Assembly: GCF_003672135.1 (NCBI RefSeq)
Contig: NC_039509.1
Location: forward strand, 5,580,001-5,644,000
Origin: Ooceraea biroi
Taxonomy: Eukaryota > Arthropoda > Insecta > Hymenoptera > Formicidae
Direction of reading: 5' to 3'
Length of the DNA stretch: 64,000 nt
Position numbers and translations under genes: made by a program. The notes beneath the pieces were generated by a model, which searched no databases, was not told the DNA's origin, and saw only the letters and a program-made list of their open reading frames with translations. This document shows, piece by piece, positions 41,103 through 52,959 of the stretch (position 1 is its first letter; every line of letters begins with the position of its first letter).

Positions 41103-41910
41103 CAATAAATCGCAGAATCGTATTTTCAGACTGACACAACAAATCGCTTTATTTTTCTTTATATTGGTGTCACACGAAATACACAGTGCCGTATTTCAAC
41201 ACGAGAGGATCTACACTCTCAGAAACCGCATATTTTTCGCGTCCGCAAACGTTTTTTTTTGTTTCGTTTTTAATATATATGGAGGACTTCATCCCAGGGA
41301 TTAAAAATCATTCCGGCAACGGAGAATTCCCGGCAGACATTCCGGCGTTCATCACGTTCGTTCAGTTTCGCTTTTTCATGAGATTGTGTTGCTCGCATAA
41401 CGTTCGCCAACGTGTCGCGCTATCGTGTCCTCCGGGGATTTCGATTCGCGCGAATATATGTAAACGCAGTCTGTCAATATTCGAGTTCACGACCCACCAG
41501 TTGGGCAGATATAAAAGAGCCAACCTTCTTCGGCGCTTCTCTTCCGACTTGCACATCGACGTTTACATAGCGACAGGCGGTAGGTATGATGCTGCCATGA
41601 GAAATTTATCGATGCCGCGGATCGATTTTCATTTCGCTCAGCATCCAGAATATTTTCGTCCTACATATTGGAAACCAGTCCAATATCCCCGTTCGTGAAA
41701 GAGTTCGTCCTCCTCGGCACTGATGAGACTCGAGTGTCGGCTCTGCGAGAGTCACTCCAGAACGGTTTTTAAACTGAATATTCAGTTCGCCATCGTCATC
41801 ATTACGTTTCGTCATATATTGCGTGAACGCAAAGAGACACATTCGAATGAAACTTCAAACAAGTGTTTGAATATGGAATTTCATCTGTCGCATCTGTCAT
41901 GTATACATGA

Positions 41911-42679
41911 CCCACGTAGAAATTGCCGAGGTTGTTTAACTGGCCCAACATTGGCCTAGTATTGGTAGCCCAGAGTACGGCAGCGGCATTACATACACTC
42001 CAGTGTCGGATCCGTACTGGCACAATACTGGCGGCCAGTACTGCAAAGAGTTGGCAGACAGTCTTGTCCCAGTACTTATTAAAACCCGGGCCATGTGACG
42101 GGCCATTATAAAATACAGACATGGACCAGTACTGGTTGCGAGACGGGCCATGCTTCGGCAACCGACACAGACCCAGCATTCGACTACATACATTGCCGAT
42201 AATATATAACTAGCAACACAGGCGCGCGCTACGCGCGCTATAAATAAAATAAGAAATAAAAACAATAAAATAAAAATAATATAATAAATACAATTGTCAA
42301 TATAACCGCACTGACAGCCACTATGACATTCTGACATTCGCGACACGAAGTTCAAGTCACACGAAATTCGTCGCGGAAAAGAGGCTTCAATATTCGATAA
42401 AAAAGAACTTCACGAAGTTAACACGCCTTTTTTAGAATGGGATTATAACAATATATTGATTCACCAGCGACCGATAGATGGCCAGATCAGGCGTGACGTT
42501 CTCGCTAGAAACATTTGCGTTATCACGTATAAATAACCATCCGGAAAACCGATTTAACATCTTTTTCTTTTAAACGCGATATTAATTCACGCGACATTTA
42601 CAAAATGATTTTACTAATGTTGTTTGCATTAGTCTTTGTTTATAATATTTAAGTCACAAATACAAATAGTACAAAATAC

Positions 42680-42722
<43 letters not shown>

Positions 42723-42936
42723 CATTAATACATTAATTGGTCCACTTCTATGCCCAATGCTGGTGCAGTTATTTACCGAATATTGGTCCATATATTATTG
42801 CCAGTGTCGGATCAGTACTGGCAATTAAGTACGGCATGGCGTTACACTCCTGTGTCGAATCTGTACTGGCACAATACTGCCACGATGGCAAACGGTACAG
42901 TCCCAGTATTGGACCGTTTTGAAATTTCTACGTGGG
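41911..42936. mobile_element. Element A: non-autonomous element, CCCACGTAGAAATT ends
   Basis: A 1026-bp segment with perfect 14-bp inverted termini (CCCACGTAGAAATT at 41911-41924; complement at 42923-42936). Both subterminal regions are packed with copies of a CAGTACTGG/CCAGTATTGG-type motif. The AT-rich centre holds a core of about 96 bp (42458-42553) that recurs inverted in the element at 49956-50836, plus a (TA)17 tract. The outer bases are GA on both sides, a possible 2-bp duplication. No transposase frame is present. The superfamily is not recognised. Confidence 0.7.
42683..42716. repeat. (TA)n microsatellite
   Basis: About 17 uninterrupted TA units inside element A. Confidence 0.9.
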
Positions 42937-45900
42937 GAGATTTGAAAAATTCGAAGGGTACACATGAGCGTTTGTTTGTGAATACTCATTACTTCCTGCG
43001 ATAGTATTCAAACGTCAGAACTTGCTCTCTCGGGCATGGCGGCAGTTTGATGATGTTCACCGCAATACTGCACACAGTAATGAATTTTCGTTTCACGTGT
43101 AACGAATAACTATGCCGAGGCATAAAGCCGAGAAGGAACTACGGTACTGGTACGTTATTAATTTATTATTATGCCGTGCAAGCAAAGCGCCGAATTTAGC
43201 CGGCCGAGCGCAGGATGTCCGCGTACACAGGTCGAGATACAAGCGGTCGTTCTACTATTACGCGAGTGCACGCGATTGCTTTATTAACGAGGCTTAATCG
43301 CTGTTGGCCCGAGGAAACTTTTGCCGGCACACCTAAATAATCTTCGGGATTATCGTGAGATATCTGTCAAGATCTGACCGGAAATTACGACATCCATTTC
43401 TTCGGACTTCCTGGAATCAATAATTTCATCGGTCCTAAATGTCATCGCAAGATTTTGTATGATGTTTGCGATCTTATGTTTGTAATTTTACAGCATTATT
43501 ATTTCACTCATCGTTTTAATTATTTAAACGGGAATATTTTAAAAAGTAGATCATGATTTAATCTGACGCTGCGCTCTTCATATTCTGTGCAAGCGCCAGA
43601 ATTTTTATTCGTTTTCCCGTGAAACGCTTTTATTGTTCGACGACGGTCATTGGTGCACCTCGTCGTGTTTTGCAGCAAGTGAGCCGAGAGCGTCAGGATG
43701 GTTTTGCTTGTTCCCGAGGGACAAGGAGTTAACTCTTGAGTGTTTATGAAACAAGCTAAGCACGGTCGAGCTTTATTAAATCCACTTATGAATTAATTTA
43801 TCCGTTGATCCCGACGGAGGAATAGTCATTTTTCATCAAGTTCAACTGCGCCGAGTGAAAAGCGAATTAATCCGAAATCTTAAATATGTGCATCTTCGCA
43901 TAATTAAGTGCTGCATTAATTTTTCCTACGTGGTATCTCACTTCGGCAATTTACCGATGTAATTTATGAAACATTCTCGGAGCGCACCGTTCGAGAAATT
44001 CACGTTACTCCCTCGTGGCTTGCATGACCGAAAAATCCGGTGTTCGCGTTGGGAAGTCCGGAAGCACTTCTCTTACTTTAAGAGGTCAACAGTTTTTGCA
44101 CCTCGCCCCGTTTTCATCGGGGCGCCAACTTTTACCAAAGCTATTTTCCCTCGTGGAAGCACGCGGGACATTCTGTTTAGCTTAAGTTTTCCGCATTCCC
44201 GGGAGACTCGAGCCTTTTTCTCGTCCTTGTCGATCCTGGGAACAGGTGCCGCATTAACTGACGATATCGACAAGACTTCACGTTATATGTGTCTCGAATA
44301 ACTTTTCACACTTTGATCGTGCCACGCCAGTCTCGTCGACTCCGCGCGCTCGAGTGAGCATTTGATCATTCCCGTATTTAATTTGCCGTGTAAACGCAGC
44401 GGTCTCGTTGTACATAATCACGCTATGCGGCGTAATTAAGACCCTCCTTGAGGTATGGTAAATTATGCGCACGGAGTGGCTAAGTAAGCGACGTATCAAG
44501 TTACTTCCCTTTGCCAAGAACGTCGCTGCTACAGGCGCGATATGAGCTCGACGCGCTTTATAACTCGCGCTGCGCACGCAAATATTTGCCGCGTGTTCGC
44601 GCGTCCGCGCTGAATTAGCGAAAGCGGAAATCGGTATACGACGCCACGTCTCGCGACTTTCCACGCTGCGTTTGGTCAGCCGCGCGATTCCAGCGGGAAT
44701 GAGTGAAAAATGCAGGCGTATTAATTTTCGATCGCGCAATCCCGTCTTTCCAGGCTTGCCCATCAATTACACGCACGCGTATTTTACGCCGGCGTGTTAT
44801 TCCACGCAGCATTGTTGCTAGAGGCTCGCCACGTGGTTAACGCCAAGAAGCAGGATGTTGTTTTCAACATCGAGTCAAAGGAGAGACACGCTGCTCTGCC
44901 CCTGTTTCCGAGACCACCGCGGCAGAAGCAGCATCTGGAGGAATAAAGACTGTGTAAACGTTGCCTGTGTACACGAAGCACGAAAAGCGGTTATCGCGAC
45001 GACACTCGGTGCCTCCGAAGCTCGTTAGGGCGATGATCTGTCGGAGTTAAATTCGTTGCACGTCAGAATTTTCTTCGGAAAAGCAGTGCCGGGCGATGAG
45101 TGGGCTGATTGATATTACTGATTGGCTACCAGCGGTAGATTTGTCAAAGCACAAATTATTGGACGCGTTACGCAATCGTTGCTAACGAACGCCAGCAATG
45201 CGGTATCTTATAACTATATGCTGCTTACGAGACGGACGTCATCTCTACTGTGACGGTATATCTTTTCGTAACATCTGTTACTATGAATCATTCGTTTTTT
45301 CAGAAAATTTTTTTCAGACTTGTTTTTTTTTATAATGCTTGTTTCTGATTTTAATTCATGTTCGCTGGAAGATACAGAAAGATCTCGGCATAAAAAAATC
45401 TCAATGTGACAGCGCCATGGTATTTTTAAATTCAGATCGCAGGAAACTCATATAACTCCTCGGCTGCCTCGGTAAACCTTAAAAATTTCACTTTCGCTAG
45501 GTTTGACATCATCATTTAAACTTTCACAAATAAATATCAAGACATAAAATTAGCTGCCGATTCGTATATTTTTGCATCTTGATGCTGGATTCGATGCAGT
45601 CACTCGCGACAAATATCGGACGCATAATAACGGAGCTTATTATAGCATCATTATTTGCATGAGTGTTTCTTCCTCCACATTTTTCCTACTACTGTCTCAA
45701 TTTATGCGAAGGTAATCGTCTCTCATTCATGTGTGCAGAATCCTTATTGCATCGCTGACACAGCATCGGCGACGCTCGTATAGGTCTCGCACGGCTTACA
45801 TCAGCTGTTTTATGACCACTCACTCGAAATAATTCTGCAATAGCGATCTTTAAAAAGGGAAATAAAATTCCCGCAGTATTATGAACTTAAAGCAAGAGTC

Positions 45901-46560
45901 GCTGTTATTAATACATCGGCTTTTTTAATAGCAATATTACAAGAGTACCTGCAAGGCCGCAGATTTACGGCTAACTATAATAGTTGCGGGTGAATCATGT
46001 GACACGTGATTAGATTGCTATTAAATGGATCAGGATGCCGAATATGTCGTTCACGCAGCGATCGGCACCGCGTTCCCGGGATGTGAGCCACTGATCCATT
46101 CCTTCGTTCCTCATGCACTTCCGGTCGGCGTCTAGCAGGCAGTCGGACAACTGACCGACCGATTGTGCGTGCATCGCGCCGGCGACGGCATGCACCTGCT
46201 ACGATGCAGTTTGCGCCCTGCATAGCTATGTAGCATAACTCGAGGCAAGAGTCTTCGAGCGTGCCCGACGCGGCGCGACGAGCTATTGCGTGAACCGGTG
46301 TACGGAGGAACGATTAAACAGACACGGCGCGAGACGGGTTGCGTGCAATTCAATGTCAAGATGCGTGCAGGTGTGAAAAATGTTACATGTGAACTTTTTT
46401 CAGAGCTTGTTATATTTACTATTTATATTTACTTCTAGATTTTTTATATTATGGTTCTATGCACACAGATGCATACGTGCACAGATGTACTTGTATACGT
46501 AGAGGTACATATTACTAGTAGTTTACTTACTTTACGTACATATTGTTTATGTTTTATATA

Positions 46561-47322
46561 CAGGGTGTCCCGGGTTTTAACCGACAAACTGCGGGAGCAT
46601 ATTCTACTAGTGGAAATAAGAAAAAATTCTTATATCGAGTTTGCTTAGAAATGCTTTATTACAAAGTTATAAACCAATATTGAAAAGAAATATCAGATAA
46701 GTAACAACGGATTTTTTCACAAAAATATAAATTATCTACGCAATGATTTAGTGACGCATTTCAAAATGTTGTCCTTGCACATCGATACAAGCTAGACATC
46801 GACGTAGTACAGAATTTGTTACAGTACGACATTCCTGAAAATTTTGTTGCATCTCAGTAACTGAATTAGTAATTCGTTGCTTTAAATCTATCTGGTACTC
46901 TCCTGTTAGGAAATCTACGTTGATACTCTCGTACGGCAGCTCGTGCATTTCCGTCACAGAATCCGTACACGAAATGAATATCAAGTGTATTCCTCATTTG
47001 AAAACACTTTTGGCATTCTGATAGTAATTGCTAGTTGACACGACGATTGAAAACTAACAGCTACTGTTGTGAAAGTAACAATCATACTGAATCGTTTCAA
47101 CATAGTGAACATGAATACATGTGAATACACGTAACGTAAACATCTTCGACCTTGCAAATTCTACACTATGTTCCGTTGTTACTTATCTGATATTTCTTTT
47201 CAATATTGGTTTATAACTTTGTAATAAAGCATTTCTAAGCAAACTCGATATAAGAATTTTTTCTTATTTCCACTAGTAGAATATGCTCCCGCAGTTTGTC
47301 GGTTAAAACCCGGGACACCCTG
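46561..47322 (-). mobile_element. DNA transposon derivative with perfect 151-bp inverted repeats
   Basis: The arms 46561-46711 and 47172-47322 are exact inverted copies as read here. They begin CAGGGTGTCCCGGG and are flanked by TATA on each side, consistent with a TA target. The 460-bp interior keeps the 3' end of a transposase-like frame on the minus strand, so this is probably an internally deleted copy of an IS630/Tc1/mariner-type element. Identical long arms imply recent insertion or gene conversion between arms. Confidence 0.85.
46748..46984 (-). pseudogene. Transposase C-terminal remnant
   Basis: A 78-codon frame running to a stop 37 bp from the left arm. It shows the tail pattern common to many Tc1/mariner-related insect transposases: a short MHELPYES-like segment, DLKQRITNSVTEM, then a helix with RRCLACIDVQGQHFE close to the stop. 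The catalytic domain upstream is missing. The ATG is probably not a real start. Family assignment rests on the C-terminal pattern only. Confidence 0.55.
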
Positions 47323-47327
47323 TATAG

Positions 47328-47670
47328 AATAATTCCGGGATAGATGGCCATATAGGATAGATGACCAATCGTTCTAATTTTGTAATGATCGCACAGCTGT
47401 GTGTTATCACTCAGTCTGAGTTCTAATTGTGTTTGCAACAGGAGGTTTAACGTTTTGCAGAAAAGCATCATAATTGTGAAAATATTTTCATTTTAAACTT
47501 TACTGCCTGCTGAAAATTGTTTCGTATGTTACTATTTCCGCATAGGCATCAGAAATATCTGGCATGAACTGACAGAAACCAAGATTTCCGGTTTATTTAG
47601 AGCTCTCTGCGTGTAGCTAACGTCGTACCGTTTCCACTCCTGCTCACCATGTTTTACGAGATGCTATGGT
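47328..47670 (+). repeat. Dispersed repeat, copy 2
   Basis: Counterpart of 12217-12553, same orientation, beginning AATTCCGGGATAGATG. Relative to copy 1 it has small insertions and deletions near its start and end. It begins a few bases after the 151-bp-TIR element and ends about 325 bp before the second mariner. Confidence 0.8.
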
Positions 47671-47995
47671 CATTTCTTTCGGATAGACGAGATTAATTTT
47701 GTATCCTGGTCATTTCTCTCAAGCAGAAATGATTGGAAGAAATGACCAAGGTCCTTGCATTCCTAAAACAATTTTGTGAATTATTTATACATATATATTT
47801 TTTGTTCTAAAAACAATGTTTCGTGAAAGAGGACGTTAAAATAATATTAGCCTATTTTTTAAAGATTTTTTAATTGAAAAATAACGTATATCTTCGGCCA
47901 TCTCAGAGTTATCTTAATGTATATATGTCCATAGTATATCGTTTATGAATCCACATTATGAATTCTTTGGCCAAAGATTGTACAGCAAATATATA

Positions 47996-49282
47996 TTGGG
48001 TTGTTCGGAAAGTTATTTCGTTTTTTCAAGGAAAAATGAAAGGCGGTTTTATCATATTTAGAATAAATTTTATTCAGTGATGTATTGGCCATTTTGTTCC
48101 ACTACCTTTCGCCATATTTCTGGCAACTTTAAGATTCCACGCTCATAGAAGTCCTTCCCCTTATTGACAAAAAATTGAAGCAAGTGATTTTTGACGCCTT
48201 CATTTGAATCGAAGTTTACATTGTTCAAAGAATTTTGTAGAGACTGGAACAAATGGTAATCGGATGGTGCCAGATCAGGAGAGTATGGTGAGTGTGGTAG
48301 CACATCCCATCCAAGCTGTAAAAGCTTCTGGCGAGTGACCAAACTTGTGTGTGGTCTGGTATTGTCGTGATGGAATACGACACCTTTCTTATTCGCCAAT
48401 TCTGGTCGCTTCTGCTTGATGGCAGCATCCAATTCATCCAGCTGACGACAATACACTTTCGAATCAATCGTCTGGTTGCTTGGTAGTAGCTCGAAAAATA
48501 CGATTCCCTTCCAATCCCACCATACAGAAAGCATGGTCTTCTTTTGATGAATATCTGCCTTGGATGTCGATTGAGCAGGTTCATCTTGCCTGGACCATGA
48601 TCGTTTTCGCTTAACATTGTTGTAAACAATCCATTTTTCATCTCCAGTTATGATTCGCTTCAAAAATGGTTCATTTTCTTCACGTTTCAACAATGAATCG
48701 CAGATGGTAATGCGTCGAATCAAGTCAATTTCCTTTAAATTGTGTGGAACCCAAATATCGAGCTTTGAAACGAATCCAAGGCGTTTCAAATGATCGTAAA
48801 CGGTCGAATTCGATAAATTTAACTTTTCAGCAATTTCGCGTGTTGTTATGCGACGGTTTGCATCCACCAGAGCCTTTATTTTCCGTCATCAGCTTTAATT
48901 GACCGACCTGAACGTGGTGCATCTTTCAAATCGAAATTTCCAGTACGAAATTTCGAAAACCAATTCTGACACTGACGTTCACTCAATACATCTTCTCCGT
49001 ACACGGCACACAATTATTTTCTCGCTTGCACTGCATTTTTACCCTTTCGGTAGTAAAAAAGCAAAATATTACGAAAATGCTCACTTTGATTTTCCATGTT
49101 TGATGTGATGCCAAACAAAAATTACTTGACAGATCGCAACACAATAAGATACTAAATGACGTCTGAAATGTCAGTTGTCAAAATATAAAACGAATTTGCT
49201 GCTTAGAGTAAGATTAAGTATCGAGGAACGCGACTAACGACATCTCTTTGTGAAAAACGAAATTACTTTCCGAACAACCCAA
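47996..49282 (-). mobile_element. mariner-type DNA transposon, degraded
   Basis: A 1287-bp element flanked by TA, with about 30-bp inverted ends starting TTGGGTTGTTCGGAAAGT that differ by one substitution and one base in a T-run. Its terminal sequence and transposase differ from the 10.7-kb element, so two mariner lineages are present. It is inserted in the inferred first intron of Dg, antisense to the gene. Confidence 0.93.
48070..49097 (-). pseudogene. mariner transposase with stop and frameshift
   Basis: Reading from ATG at 49097, the N-terminal domain is recognisable (RQCQNWF helix-turn-helix region). It has a TAA early on (codon 28, plus-strand positions 49014-49016) and a 1-bp loss in an A-run near 48886, after which the frame shifts into the long open part at 48070-48867. 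That part carries the linker WVPHNL and the catalytic Asp motifs TGDEKW, FHHDNTRPHTS and YSPDLAPSDYHLF, with 34 residues between the last two Asp (DD34D). The C-terminus is complete. At least two lesions make it inactive. Confidence 0.92.
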
Positions 49283-49955
49283 TAGCTTGACTCATGTAAT
49301 ATCTTATCAGAGAAGCAGCATGTGTGCCTCGAGAATTCTCAGAAGACACTTGTAGAATACATTAAGGAAACTGTCATATCGTATTTATCGAACGATTAAA
49401 GATCTGCTTCCCGTATTGACAATCGAGCAATCGATATAGCGATATTGGATCATTGAGCTCTGATAAATGCTCGTTCTCTTCACGCGTGACGTTGCGACTA
49501 TGAAATCGTATTAAGGTCGTGGCGCGCGATGCATGCGAGGGTGGTCGCATGCAAGAGCGATCGTTTTGCAATCTCCGTCGTGATAAACGTTCCCGCATCC
49601 CGCGTTCATTCGCGCGGACCTTTAAACCGTTCGTCACCGGATGTATTTTTCCATCTGCAACGCCTGCATACGTCGGCTGCATACTCGCCATTCTTTACAG
49701 CTTGTCGCGTGATCCGATATTTGTGTCATGGCTGATCTATGTTATACTCTATAAACGCGACCGAAGAAAGTTGATGCGTTAAATAAATAACTCGCTGGTA
49801 TTATACATAGAATGGAGCGAGACAGCCGCATATGCTATTTAATATATATGTAGTTCACCGGAACAAACAACCTGCGGAGGTTTATTACAAAATTACGAAT
49901 ATCTGGCCGCAGCAAATGCACGCTAACGTGTGTTGCTTACTCTTGAAAGCAACTG

Positions 49956-50836
49956 CCCGACTAGAAATTTATCCAGTGGTCCTGATCAGGTTGACCTTAT
50001 TTTATTATCAGGTCCTGATAAGGTAAATTCATCGGGACCTGATCAGTCATGTAACGCAGCACAATAGTTAGATCCTTATCTGGATATCCTCATCAGGTTT
50101 ATATCGGGTTGAATTATTAAATCCTTACTACCCAGACAGCACCAAGTCGTCTAAAGGATTACTAAAAACTTGATATTTTCGGTGAGTGTAAGAGTCCTTA
50201 GAACATATACTACTAGTAGTATATGTTCTAAGTAAGAGTCCAAAAGAAGAGAAGAGTAGAGTACCGGATCGATTTTCCAGATGGTTATTTGTAAGGTGCT
50301 AACCAAATGTTTCTTGCGAGAACGTCACGCCTGACCCGGCCATCTATCGGTCGCTTGGTGAATCAGAGGCGGGAAACACACTTGTGTTGAGTTTTGTCTC
50401 TTATTGTTCCATAATCGAGTACATTGAAATGTATATGATATAAAAATAATTAATACTCGCAAATTAAGTAGAAATTACTATTCTTTCTACATTAAGTATA
50501 TAACGTACATTATAATATTATAAACTACGTATGGTCCGATGTAGGACCAGATGTGGGAAACCTTTACCTCTAAATTTTAAAAAATATCAGGATGAAGGAA
50601 TAAGATCCTTTAGTAGGTACTAATAATGTAAACCTCAACAAAATTTGTACTTTGAAATATCAGGCATAACGTAAGAAAGTCCTAATATGTTCCTTATTAT
50701 TTTAACCCTAAAAAGGTCATACATATTTGAACCTGATGAGGATATTCTTAGGTATACCTTATTCAGGATTACCTTACGCCAACCACGTCAGGTCCTTATA
50801 ACATATTAGGTAAACCTGACAACATTTCTAGTCGGG
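49956..50836. mobile_element. Element B: related element, CCCGACTAGAAAT ends
   Basis: An 881-bp segment with perfect 13-bp inverted termini (49956-49968 and 50824-50836). Both subterminal regions contain many scattered copies of a TCAGGTCCTGATAAGG/ACCTTAT-type motif in both orientations. An inner core (50268-50364) matches 42458-42553 of element A in inverse orientation, about 85-90% by eye. Flanking bases are TG on both sides. There is no transposase frame. Similar end sequences and the shared core place it with element A in one unclassified family. Confidence 0.68.
50198..50231. repeat. 34-bp perfect palindrome
   Basis: TTAGAACATATACTACT followed immediately by its exact complement, inside element B. 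Flanked by AGAGTCC on both sides (50191 and about 50235). Confidence 0.9.
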
Positions 50837-52572
50837 TGTTGGCTCGCGATATAGCGAGCAGCGTAATGAGCTCATTGCTATATCTCGCCCCTTATGTGGA
50901 CACATGTAAATGCGAGGCATAAACTCAATTGTCTACACCCACTGGACAACCTTCGCGGTCCGTTGACCGTCTTCGTCGTGGTCAGTCGGAGATGGGTCTA
51001 GCGTATCGCGTATGTCCTCGTTTTCATCAACACGATTAATCCGAGTGACCCGACTCTATATGAAACGTGACCGAAACAAGCCGCGCTCGAAACAAACATG
51101 ACCGCCTATTCCCGGTTTCTGAAATCGATGACGAAATCGACTCGCCTATATCTCCAAGGATATCCGAGAAATATACCGCTCGATCCATATTAAACGTTGA
51201 TTTCAATTTCCCCGGGATTATTGGAAGCTATAGAAATAACGTTCGGCGATATTCGATTCGCCCCGCGATCCCGGCAGGTATTCTATTTTCGTTACCATTA
51301 CCGCGACAATCTAGTTCTCGGTCGATCGCGATATTTCCAGATCGGGTGATACCACGTAAGGACACGGGTTTTTCGCGCGATCGAATCAGTACGAATTAAA
51401 TCAGCGACGAATTTCCCGGGCGAACGATGAGCGTGTTCTCGCTTCGATTAACCCGCGCTGCTTGTTTCGCGATTCGCGACGGTGTAATTCGAAAAAATCG
51501 GTCCAGTACGAATTATCCGGAATTGTCGAACAACTTCAACAGATGTTACCGCCAAAACAAAACGAGTGGATCGTATGCGATCGGAACATGACGTGATTTG
51601 CAGCAACGGAATGTCCGGTTTCGATGAAACTGGATGCTCTGGTTTAACGGTTTGTTAGTCACGAGAGAGAAATCCAGCAGTGAGTGGCATGTGCCGGTTA
51701 ACTGTCAGTTCTTCATTGTCCGGTCGCGCCAATTAATGAAACAAGCAATAAAAGGAAATAAAAATGCAATGGGGGCATTTATTGGCTATCATTGGATACC
51801 ATTGAATGCGTGCATTCGCTCCGCTCGTCCGGTTACGAAAATGTACCATTAGTCTCTCTCTCTCTCTCTGTCTCTTTCTCTCCTTCGGCTGAACTTAAAC
51901 AGATGTTTTATTAAAGGGTCGATAGTGGGAACAGCGAACACTTGGTGTTGTTATCAGTCGATGTCTGGTTCACTAATCAATGTAAAATTTTTATCCGCTT
52001 ACAGTACATTTAACAATATTTCAAAGCGTTTTGAAGCTTTGACAGCACATTTTTTTCTAAGATAGAAAATGTATTAATTTTAAAAACAATTAGTTATTAG
52101 TTATATAAATTATGTTGTATATTACATTAGAATATATATAATATTTAGAGATTATATAGTTGTATCTTTACATAATAATGAAAAATGATTAAATTAAACA
52201 AGACAAGAAAAAAAGGATAAGAGAATAGAAATGGTGATCATGTGTAATTTTTTCTTTTTCTTGTTTCTATTATCTATCCTTCATTAGTACAAATCCGAAA
52301 AACTGTTTTTCGAACGTTATCGAACACTGATAAATGTATCCGATAAAGAAATCGCGTTTATCTTGAATACTTTTCGAAATGAAAGCAAGAACTACATATA
52401 CACTCGAAAACTCCCAGGGATCTCCATTTAGAGACTCAGATACGTTTGGATCTTTATATTCTTTAGCACGTTTTTTCAGTAATTGGTATTTTATAATATA
52501 TCGGCGTTAATGACGCACGATAATTATTATGACACTGACATTATAAAACGGATGTAACTTGACCTGTTGCAG

Positions 52573-52620
52573 ACGTAGCAGTATGGTATGCTATCAGTGA
52601 CTGAGAACTTCCCCTAAAAC
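52573..52620 (+). other. Dg 5' leader in coding exon 1
   Basis: Forty-eight nucleotides between the acceptor TGACCTGTTGCAG and the initiator ATG. The ATG context is CTAAAACATGAAG, a good insect start. A TGA upstream prevents extension of the frame. Confidence 0.6.
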
Positions 52621-52959
52621 ATGAAGAAGCATCCTCACATCCTCGCGTGTACCCTGCTTTTGCTGTCTTTGGCGTTAGGCCTCAGCCTGCAGGAGGACGA
52701 TCTGGTTTTCGACGACGTTGGTGAAGACAATGACAATGATAACGTACTTGCCGGCTTGCCCCTGATTAATCATCGCGCAAATCGCCATCGATTCGATCAT
52801 TCAGAGTATCGTCCCGATGGATCATTCAGAGAAAACAAGAAACACGCACCTCGGGTCGAGAGGCTGTGGGGTGTGCCGGACGCCATCGTTCCGGTCGGCC
52901 ACGTTTTCAAGATGAAAATACCACGGCAGGCCTTCTCGGGAAACATTGACTTTTACGAG
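52621..52959 (+). CDS. Dg coding exon 1 (aa 1-113)
   Basis: Signal peptide with an LLLLSLALGLSL core, an acidic leader (EDDLVFDDVGEDNDNDN), then the start of the N-terminal cadherin-like domain (RLWGVPDAIVPVGHVFKMKIP). Ends TACGAG before GTAAGC, phase 0. The open frame running on into the intron to 53139 is not conserved sequence. Confidence 0.95.

Larger units (their letters stand above)
24568..52572 (+). other. Inferred first intron of Dg (~28 kb)
   Basis: Bounded by the donor after 24567 and the acceptor before 52573. It contains no recognised host coding exon. It carries a TTAA-flanked MITE (25104-25395), a 23-nt poly-T tract (29116-29138), two related elements (41911-42936, 49956-50836), a long-TIR element (46561-47322), a mariner copy (47996-49282), a dispersed repeat (47328-47670), (TA)n at 42683-42716 and a CT-rich microsatellite near 51855-51885. 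AT-rich tracts lie at 27880-28060 and 30770-30910. Further non-coding first exons could be hidden here. Confidence 0.45.

Noticed and set aside
41911..42936. Repeated CAGTACTGG units considered as a CRISPR-like or satellite array
   Set aside because: Spacing is irregular, units occur in both orientations and the segment has defined inverted ends, so a transposon reading is better. CRISPR is not expected in an animal genome.
47660..47755. GGTCATTTCT/AGAAATGACC small inverted repeat
   Set aside because: Short imperfect hairpin with no further structure; not separable from background.
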